DNA of 9,144 bases, from positions 1-9,144 of the forward strand of contig JAPLUJ010000310.1 of the NCBI GenBank assembly GCA_026397695.1. Direction: 5' to 3'. Positions 5,178 to 9,144 of this stretch are shown piece by piece. Position numbers and translations under genes: made by a program. The notes below the pieces were generated by a model. That model saw nothing but the letters and a program-made list of their open reading frames with translations. It did no database searches and had not been told where the DNA came from. Origin of the DNA: Verrucomicrobiota bacterium. GTDB taxonomy: Bacteria > Verrucomicrobiota > Verrucomicrobiia > Verrucomicrobiales > Akkermansiaceae. Every line of letters begins with the position of its first letter. Within the stretch, counting starts at the first letter, position 1.

Positions 5178-5545
5178 AGGTTGAGCATACCCCACCCAAT
5201 CCGCTGCGTCAACACCTCATCCGGCACGTCCTCCCTCTCGGCGGCGTCGCCCGTTCGGAGATCGCAGGCACCCGGCAGCACGACAAGCCTCAGACATCCT
5301 GATCAGGCGGCGGGCAGGATGCGTTCGCACTGACCCGGGCATCCTGCCCGGCGCCAATTGGTCTCACCTGATTTCCCTAACAATCGTTAAAACCCGCCAG
5401 GATTCAAGATGTCTGAGTCTTGCGAAAGTTGTGAGGAAAGACCGGCGCGAGACGCTCCTGGCACGGTCTGCGGCGGGATTGCCGGACCGCCGGATGATGA
5501 CCAGGGAAATATTGAGGTTCGCCAAGGCACCGCTGGTTCGGGCTG
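5178..5545. other. Intergenic region between hicB and yraN
   Basis: The 368 bases hold the hicBA promoter by position, although I see no convincing -35/-10 pair. They contain a perfect palindrome CCTGATCAGG at 5298-5307, a 12-bp-stem hairpin at 5311-5350 (listed separately), a small TAAC-AATC-GTTA repeat near 5378-5389 and one doubtful plus-strand short ORF. The palindrome and hairpin lie upstream of hicBA and downstream of yraN. Confidence 0.5.
5311..5350. terminator. Strong hairpin downstream of yraN
   Basis: CGGGCAGGATGC (5311-5322) is perfectly complementary to GCATCCTGCCCG (5339-5350) around a 16-base loop. It lies about 200 bases beyond the yraN stop and 134 bases upstream of hicB. There is no T-run on either side, so it may be a REP-like palindrome or operator rather than an intrinsic terminator. 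Confidence 0.45.
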
Positions 5546-5549
5546 CTAG
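5409..5549 (+). CDS. Possible Cys-rich short ORF (46 codons), uncertain
   Basis: From the ATG at 5409 the plus strand reads MSESCESCEERPARDAPGTV, then CGGIAGPPDDDQGNIEVRQ and a GSGC end. The four cysteines (two in a CxxC pair) and acidic composition are unusual for random sequence, but there is no ribosome binding site or known family. Its stop overlaps the yraN stop on the other strand. I list it as a weak candidate only. Confidence 0.18.
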   Translation: MSESCESCEERPARDAPGTVCGGIAGPPDDDQGNIEVRQGTAGSGC

Positions 5550-5926
5550 AACGCGTCGCGCACGTGATTCACGCGCGGTTTTTGGCCGTTCTCCACATAA
5601 ATCTCGATGACGTCGAAGCGCCACGGCAGATCGCGGGTGCCGAGACGTTTGAGCCAGGCATTGGCACCCCGCTCGATGAGCTGTTGTTTGGTCTTGTCCA
5701 CCGCATCCAACGGGCGGATGCGCGTGCCTTCGTGCCGGGTTTTGACTTCCACGAATAGCAACAATTTGCCATCGCGCGCGACGATGTCCACCTCGCCGCG
5801 CCGCGGACCTTTGAAGTTGCGTGCCAGCACCGTGCAGCGTTGGCTGCGCAGCCAGTCCGCCGCCACCCGTTCGCCATAGTCGCCGATCCATGACCGGTCA
5901 CGCTGAGAGCCGTCAGGTCCCGTCAA
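5546..5926 (-). CDS. yraN: YraN/UPF0102 family endonuclease-like protein
   Basis: A UPF0102 protein with a restriction-endonuclease-like fold, 126 residues from a TTG start at 5926, the usual family length. WIGDYGERVAADWL at 13-26 is the first helix with the conserved Glu; RNFKGPRRGEVDIVARDGK at 36-54 contains GE-x-D; LLLFVEVKTR at 55-64 gives E-x-K; DAVDKTKQQL and PWRFDVIEIY follow; it ends VNHVRDAF. The frame is open to an ATG at 6073, but the extra 49 residues are the shadow of the rnhB C-terminus read in another frame, so I reject that start. The TTG lies 14 bases inside the rnhB remnant, consistent with the common rnhB-yraN coupling. Members are conserved, and their role in DNA processing is poorly defined. 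Confidence 0.85.
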   Translation of the reverse strand: MTGPDGSQRDRSWIGDYGERVAADWLRSQRCTVLARNFKGPRRGEVDIVARDGKLLLFVEVKTRHEGTRIRPLDAVDKTKQQLIERGANAWLKRLGTRDLPWRFDVIEIYVENGQKPRVNHVRDAF

Positions 5927-6104
5927 GCGGCAGGGCGAGTTGAGCCACCGGCTGCAACGAGCGACGATGATGGCAACAAGGGCCGTGAATCCGAAGCGCT
6001 TCAAGATATGCCATGGTGTCATATCCCTGGTGTTTCGCAAAGTCGAATTGCGGAAACTCTCTATCAATTTCACGCATCAGGTGGTCGCGGGTGATCTGGA
6101 CGAG
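5913..6104 (-). pseudogene. rnhB: rnhB (RNase HII) C-terminal remnant
   Basis: In the minus-strand frame ending at TGA 5913-5915 the sequence reads LVQITRDHLMREIDREFPQF, then DFAKHQGYDTMAYLEALRIH and GPCCHHRRSLQPV. This matches the end of RNase HII; in the E. coli enzyme the same stretch is [40 protein letters not shown] and HHRRSFGPV. A TGA at 6105-6107 closes the frame upstream, directly before where family similarity ends. The four catalytic acids of E. coli RNase HII (D16, E17, D108, D126) all lie before this segment, so the remnant has no active site. The N-terminal half is not found upstream within the window; instead a palindromic repeat element and then the Gfo/Idh gene are there. It overlaps yraN by 14 bases, the normal order. 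Confidence 0.85.
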
Positions 6105-6126
6105 TCATCCGCTGCCGGATCGAGGC

Positions 6127-6140
6127 GGGCCAACCGCCCA
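6127..6140. repeat. 14-bp direct repeat, left copy (possible target-site duplication)
   Basis: GGGCCAACCGCCCA here is identical to 6281-6294, and the two copies exactly flank the 140-bp palindromic element. It may be a duplicated target site. The motif is itself partly palindromic (GGGC/GCCC), and 14 bp is long for a MITE duplication. Confidence 0.6.
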
Positions 6141-6280
6141 ATACCGTTCAATTAAGCAGGAAGAGAAGAGGGTTTTAACCGCAGATGAACGCAGATAGAC
6201 GCAGATGAAGAGAGATTTTTGATTTGATCTGTGTTCATCTGCGTCCATCGGCGGTTCGAATTTCTTAATTGAACAGGATT
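6141..6280. mobile_element. 140-bp palindromic MITE-like repeat
   Basis: The ends are near-perfect inverted repeats: GTTCAATTAAG at 6146-6156 and CTTAATTGAAC at 6264-6274, exact over 11 bases, extending to about 15 of 17 at the outermost bases. Inside, an AACCGCAGATGAACGCAGAT arm (6177-6196) is mirrored by GATCTGTGTTCATCTGCG and then GGCGGTT (6226-6256), with a tandem 10-bp GCAGATGAAC-type unit at 6181-6210. It contains no gene. From general experience, sequence like this, whose false translation contains ICVYLRSSAV, is dispersed between genes in many environmental genomes. It is flanked by 14-bp direct repeats and could fold into one long hairpin. Confidence 0.75.
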
Positions 6281-6294
6281 GGGCCAACCGCCCA
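6281..6294. repeat. 14-bp direct repeat, right copy
   Basis: Identical to 6127-6140. If the 140-bp element inserted, precise excision would rejoin this sequence as a single GGGCCAACCGCCCA with the DNA to either side. Confidence 0.6.
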
Positions 6295-6340
6295 TCATCC
6301 ACAGCGACGGCAGCCAGCACCGCGACGCGAACTCACAAGC

Positions 6341-6353
6341 ATCCTGTTCAATT
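6341..6353. repeat. Third copy of the element end motif
   Basis: ATCCTGTTCAATT here is the exact reverse complement of AATTGAACAGGAT at 6267-6279, the right end of the palindromic element. The pair forms a second, 87-bp inverted unit lying between the element and the Gfo/Idh gene. It suggests either a second truncated element or a compound insertion. Confidence 0.6.
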
Positions 6354-6453
6354 CATTTCGGGTTGGTTTTGACTTTATTTGTCATGCGCCCCGGATTTCC
6401 CAACTAACTTTCTTGGCAATGCGGGTCGGATAGGCATGATCGCGCTTGAGGTC

Positions 6454-7734
6454 ATGACGTACACACCAAATCGACGGGAGTTTCTGAAAAGCACGGCCGT
6501 AGCTGTCGGAATGCCGATGATCATCCCTGCCAGCGCACTTGGACGCGACGGCACAGTCGCCCCCAGCAACCGCATCGTGTTGGGGGCCATCGGCATCGGA
6601 CCCCGCGGGAGATACGTGCTTGAGACCTTCCTCAAATATCCGGAAGCCCAGTTCGTGACGGTTTGTGATGTGCAGAAGGCCAATGCCCGAACCGCGAAAA
6701 TGATGGTCGACAGGCGCTACGGCAATCAGGACTGCGGCACCACTGCCGACCTGTTGGAAGTATTCGGGCGCGATGACATTGATGCGGTGATGATCGCCAC
6801 CGGTGATCGCTGGCACGCGCTTGCCACGATTCTCGCGGCCAAGGCAGGCAAGGATGTCTATTCGGAAAAACCCTGCGCCTTGACTATCGCCGAGTGCGCC
6901 GAACTGGATGACACGGTACAACGCTACGGTCGGGTTTTCCAGGCGGGCACCCAGCGGCGCAATGTGCCGAATTTCCGTCATGCCATCGAACTTGCCCGCA
7001 GCGGTCGCCTGGGACGCGTTCACACCGTCCACGCCTCTATCAACCAGCTTGTGGAAAACCATGACTGGCTCCCCGCCGAACCCGAACCCGCCCCGGAGGA
7101 AATCGATTGGGACCGCTGGCTCGGGCCGGCCCCGTGGCGGCCTTACAACATCGCCTATGTGCGCGGCAGATGGCGCGGCCATCATGATTTCGAGGCCGGC
7201 GCAAGATTGCTAGACTGGGGGGCGCACACCGTGGATCTTTGCCAAGCTGCGATCGGAGCGGATGGCACCACTCCGGTGGAGTTCGAGCCTGACGGTTCAA
7301 CCATCCACGCCCGCTATGCCAATGGCGTGAAACTCGAGATGCGCTTCGGCGGGTACAACGGGGAAGGAGACTGGTTGAATCTCGGCACCTGCCCGGTGCG
7401 CTTCGATGGCGACAAGGGATGGGTCCAGGCGGGTGATTCCGGGAAAATAGTCACCGAGCCCGCATCGTTGCTTGCGGGTAGTCACATCGGGGACATGGCG
7501 GGAACCGATCCGACCGATCACGTCCGCGAGTTTCTCGATTGCGTCAAATCGCGCGGCACCACCGCTTCGAATTCATCGGTGATGCGCAACACGCACGTCG
7601 CCTGCTTGGCTGCGGCCATCGCATGGCGGCTTGGCCGGAAACTGACCTTGGATCCAGCCAAGGAATCGTTCGTCAACGATGAGGAAGCCAACCGCATGCG
7701 CAGCCGGGCGCGTCGCGCGCCGTGGCATGCCTGA
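6454..7734 (+). CDS. Tat-exported Gfo/Idh/MocA-family oxidoreductase
   Basis: A 426-residue NAD(P)-dependent oxidoreductase. Residues 6-12 (NRREFLK) are a twin-arginine motif, followed by a hydrophobic segment (STAVAVGMPMIIPASA), so the folded, cofactor-loaded enzyme is probably exported by Tat. GAIGIGPRG at 44-52 is the Rossmann dinucleotide loop; EKP at 138-140 holds the conserved catalytic lysine; GARLLDWGAHTVDL at 249-262 is the second-domain motif with the conserved Asp and His. The W-x-x-WLGPAPWRPYN block is typical of Planctomycetota/Verrucomicrobiota members. Such enzymes oxidise the C3 hydroxyl of sugars or act as GH109-like enzymes; the substrate cannot be read here. I chose the ATG at 6454 because it puts the twin-arginine motif at the right distance; upstream ATGs at 6436 and others are possible. 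It is followed by the DUF1080 gene. Confidence 0.9.
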   Translation: MTYTPNRREFLKSTAVAVGMPMIIPASALGRDGTVAPSNRIVLGAIGIGPRGRYVLETFLKYPEAQFVTVCDVQKANARTAKMMVDRRYGNQDCGTTADLLEVFGRDDIDAVMIATGDRWHALATILAAKAGKDVYSEKPCALTIAECAELDDTVQRYGRVFQAGTQRRNVPNFRHAIELARSGRLGRVHTVHASINQLVENHDWLPAEPEPAPEEIDWDRWLGPAPWRPYNIAYVRGRWRGHHDFEAGARLLDWGAHTVDLCQAAIGADGTTPVEFEPDGSTIHARYANGVKLEMRFGGYNGEGDWLNLGTCPVRFDGDKGWVQAGDSGKIVTEPASLLAGSHIGDMAGTDPTDHVREFLDCVKSRGTTASNSSVMRNTHVACLAAAIAWRLGRKLTLDPAKESFVNDEEANRMRSRARRAPWHA

Positions 7735-7754
7735 AAACCATCATTCTAACAACC

Positions 7755-8903
7755 ATGCAAGCCCCTTTCCCATCCTCCGCAGAGTTGACCGCCATCGTGG
7801 CGTCGAATGCCGCCAAACATGAGAAGGCCTTCGCCTGTCAGCAACTCGCCATTGTCGGCGGTGCCGATGCCGTCCCGGCTCTCGCCGGATTGTTAGGCGA
7901 TGAGCAGCTCTCCACCTACGCCCGCTCCGCACTGGAGACGATCGCCGCTCCTGTGGCTGGTGGGGCGTTGATGAAATCCATGCCCGAACTCAGCGCGCGG
8001 CTTCTGGCCGGAGTGATCGATTCGCTGGGTGTCCGTCGCGAACTTCCGGCGGTGCCTGAATTACGCAAGCTCGCGACCGGCCCGGCGGGCGAAGTGGCGG
8101 ACGAAGCACTTGCGGCTCTCGGAAAAATCGCCACCGGTGATGCTCTCGTCAGCCTCAGGGCCGCGCTGAAATCCCCGGTGGCCGGACATCGGATCGCCGC
8201 CGCCCACGCCTCGCGCGTAGCAGCGGGAATCCTGCTAAAAGATGGAAAACGTCAGGACGCCGCTGATTTGTTAGACGCGGTGATTGCCGCCGATTTGCCC
8301 GTCCGCCTGCGCGACGCCGCGTCCGCCCTGCGCTCACACTCCGTGCGCCGGCGGATTTTCGATGGCACTACTTTTGACGGTTGGGAGGGCGACACCGCAT
8401 GGTTCCGCATCGTCGGGGGGGCCATCGTCGCGGGAAGTTTGTCGCAACCGATCCCCAGAAATGAATTCCTTTGCACCAAGCGTGAATTCGCGAATTTCGA
8501 GTTGCGCCTGAAGTTCAAATTGGCAGGCGGGCAAACCAACGCCGGTGTGCAAATCCGCAGCAGGCGGGTGCCGGGCAGCCACGAAGTGTCAGGCTATCAG
8601 GCCGATCTCGGGGAGCCGGGGGTATGGGGGAATCTTTACGACGAGGCGCGCCGTAACAAGACGCTGGTCAAGGCCGATCAGGACGCGCTCAAGCGAGTCC
8701 TCAAGCTGGATGACTGGAACGAATACCGGATCCGCTGCGAGGGGCGGAGGATTCAACTCCATATTAACGGCCATCAGACCGCCGACTACACGGAGCCCGA
8801 TGAGAAGATCGAACAAACCGGCATCATCGGATTGCAGATCCACAGTGGCAAGCCGGGTGAAGCCTGGTACAAGGATCTGGAAATCGAGGAACTATCACCA
8901 TGA
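7755..8903 (+). CDS. HEAT-repeat plus DUF1080 (3-keto-disaccharide hydrolase family) protein
   Basis: A 382-residue two-domain protein. Residues 9-195 are alanine- and leucine-rich helices in HEAT-like pairs (for example ALAGLLGDEQLSTYARSALE and LRAALKSPVAGHRIAAAHAS), a likely protein-binding scaffold. From about 201, IFDGTTFDGWEGDTAWFRIV begins the DUF1080 concanavalin-like sandwich, with NFELRLKFKL, GGQTNAGVQIRSR, GYQADLGEPGVWGNLYDE, WNEYRIRCEGRRIQLHINGH and a final IGLQIHSGKPGEAWYKDLEI. DUF1080 proteins are linked to cleavage of 3-keto-glycosides made by Gfo/Idh-type dehydrogenases, which fits the neighbour. I chose the ATG at 7755; an ATG at 7722 overlaps the upstream gene by 13 bases and adds 11 residues. 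Neither start gives a signal peptide, which is odd beside a Tat-exported partner. Confidence 0.88.
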   Translation: MQAPFPSSAELTAIVASNAAKHEKAFACQQLAIVGGADAVPALAGLLGDEQLSTYARSALETIAAPVAGGALMKSMPELSARLLAGVIDSLGVRRELPAVPELRKLATGPAGEVADEALAALGKIATGDALVSLRAALKSPVAGHRIAAAHASRVAAGILLKDGKRQDAADLLDAVIAADLPVRLRDAASALRSHSVRRRIFDGTTFDGWEGDTAWFRIVGGAIVAGSLSQPIPRNEFLCTKREFANFELRLKFKLAGGQTNAGVQIRSRRVPGSHEVSGYQADLGEPGVWGNLYDEARRNKTLVKADQDALKRVLKLDDWNEYRIRCEGRRIQLHINGHQTADYTEPDEKIEQTGIIGLQIHSGKPGEAWYKDLEIEELSP

Positions 8904-8919
8904 AAATGTGTTGCCCGGG

Positions 8920-9144
8920 ATGATTGCACCTTCAGTTAGATCGGTTCGATGGTTCGTTGCGGGCAGTCTTGTGGTCCTTGGATTAATGGCCTGGAGACTT
9001 TCGCCCGTTGCGGACTCGCTCCGCCTCAAGACGAACGGCGAGTCGCAACAACGGCACCCCCCACACATGCCTGCCGCGCCATTGCCGCCTACCGCGCCAT
9101 TGCCAATACCCTCACAAGAACCGCCAGCGGGTATCCATGCTAAG
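8920..9144 (+). CDS. Membrane-anchored, proline-rich protein, N-terminal fragment (cut by window edge)
   Basis: From the ATG at 8920 the frame is open for 75 codons to the window edge. MIAPSVRSVRWFVAGSLVVL then GLMAWRL is a positively charged N-terminus followed by a single hydrophobic segment, i.e. a signal anchor or uncleaved signal. A polar stretch (SPVADSLRLKTNGESQQRHP) and a Pro/Ala-rich linker (MPAAPLPPTAPLPIPSQEPP) follow, typical of a periplasmic domain tethered to the membrane. The start lies 16 bases after the DUF1080 stop, so it probably belongs to the same operon. The functional domain lies outside the window. Confidence 0.65.
   Translation, partial: MIAPSVRSVRWFVAGSLVVLGLMAWRLSPVADSLRLKTNGESQQRHPPHMPAAPLPPTAPLPIPSQEPPAGIHAK

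Larger units (their letters stand above)
6105..6453. other. Repeat-filled region between the rnhB remnant and the oxidoreductase gene
   Basis: It holds the palindromic element, its direct repeats and the third end motif. The remaining sequence (6295-6340) has no gene. A TTGACT at about 6369-6374 could be a -35 box for the downstream gene, but no -10 at a proper distance was seen. The promoter of the oxidoreductase must lie here or within the element. Confidence 0.4.

Noticed and set aside
5364..5901. Overlapping minus-strand frames across yraN (175 and 110 codons)
   Set aside because: They are Arg/Ala-rich shadows of yraN; the yraN frame carries all the conserved motifs.
6177..6256. CRISPR-like array from the repeated GCAGATGAAC units
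   Set aside because: The units are contiguous 10-mers without spacers, mirrored in the other arm of a palindrome; no cas genes.
6105..6320. Minus-strand ORF with ICVYLRSSAV
   Set aside because: This is the false translation of the palindromic repeat, not a gene.
6382..7185. Long minus-strand open frame (267 codons) opposite the oxidoreductase gene
   Set aside because: It is the antisense shadow of a clearly identified Gfo/Idh gene and its translation has no protein-family character.
8949..9143. Plus-strand ORF at the right edge
   Set aside because: The frame starting at 8920 gives a proper membrane anchor and linker; this one is its shadow.

Overview
The window looks like an accessory (genomic-island type) stretch joined to chromosomal genes of an environmental bacterium, most likely of the Planctomycetota-Verrucomicrobiota group. 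That placement is inferred from a Tat-signal Gfo/Idh/MocA oxidoreductase next to a DUF1080 protein carrying HEAT-like repeats, an rnhB-yraN remnant, and a palindromic intergenic repeat built on GCAGATGAAC units. No rRNA or tRNA gene, CRISPR array or integrase was seen.

Left part (1-3174): the window opens inside an IS110-family transposase gene (only its first 35 codons are present). Next comes a small two-helix membrane-protein gene bounded exactly by a 9-bp inverted repeat containing GTTAGGC/GCCTAAC, which resembles an integron gene cassette. After that there are two paralogous toxin-antitoxin modules, each a PIN-domain (VapC-like) toxin followed by a short overlapping partner gene; the toxins are about 62% identical. 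Between the modules lie a secreted-protein gene broken by a 67-bp tandem duplication and a small plus-strand hypothetical gene.

Middle (3175-5200): a plus-strand pair encodes a phage-type PAPS-reductase-like protein and a small overlapping partner of unknown role. The start codon of the first gene sits in the loop of a long inverted repeat. A hairpin follows, then a mostly empty stretch, then a minus-strand hicB-hicA toxin-antitoxin operon.

Right part (5200-9144): an intergenic region holds a 12-bp-stem hairpin. Minus-strand yraN follows, and its apparent N-terminal extension is really the C-terminus of rnhB (RNase HII) read in another frame. The rnhB remnant keeps about 60 codons, lacks the catalytic half, and ends near a 140-bp palindromic MITE-like repeat flanked by 14-bp direct repeats. 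On the plus strand there follows a probable operon: the Tat-type Gfo/Idh dehydrogenase, a HEAT-DUF1080 protein (a family linked to 3-keto-glycoside cleavage) and the start of a membrane-anchored, proline-rich protein cut by the window end.

The overall picture is a landing area that has collected toxin-antitoxin modules, an IS, a possible cassette and short repeats, with at least two decayed genes, beside a sugar-oxidation locus.
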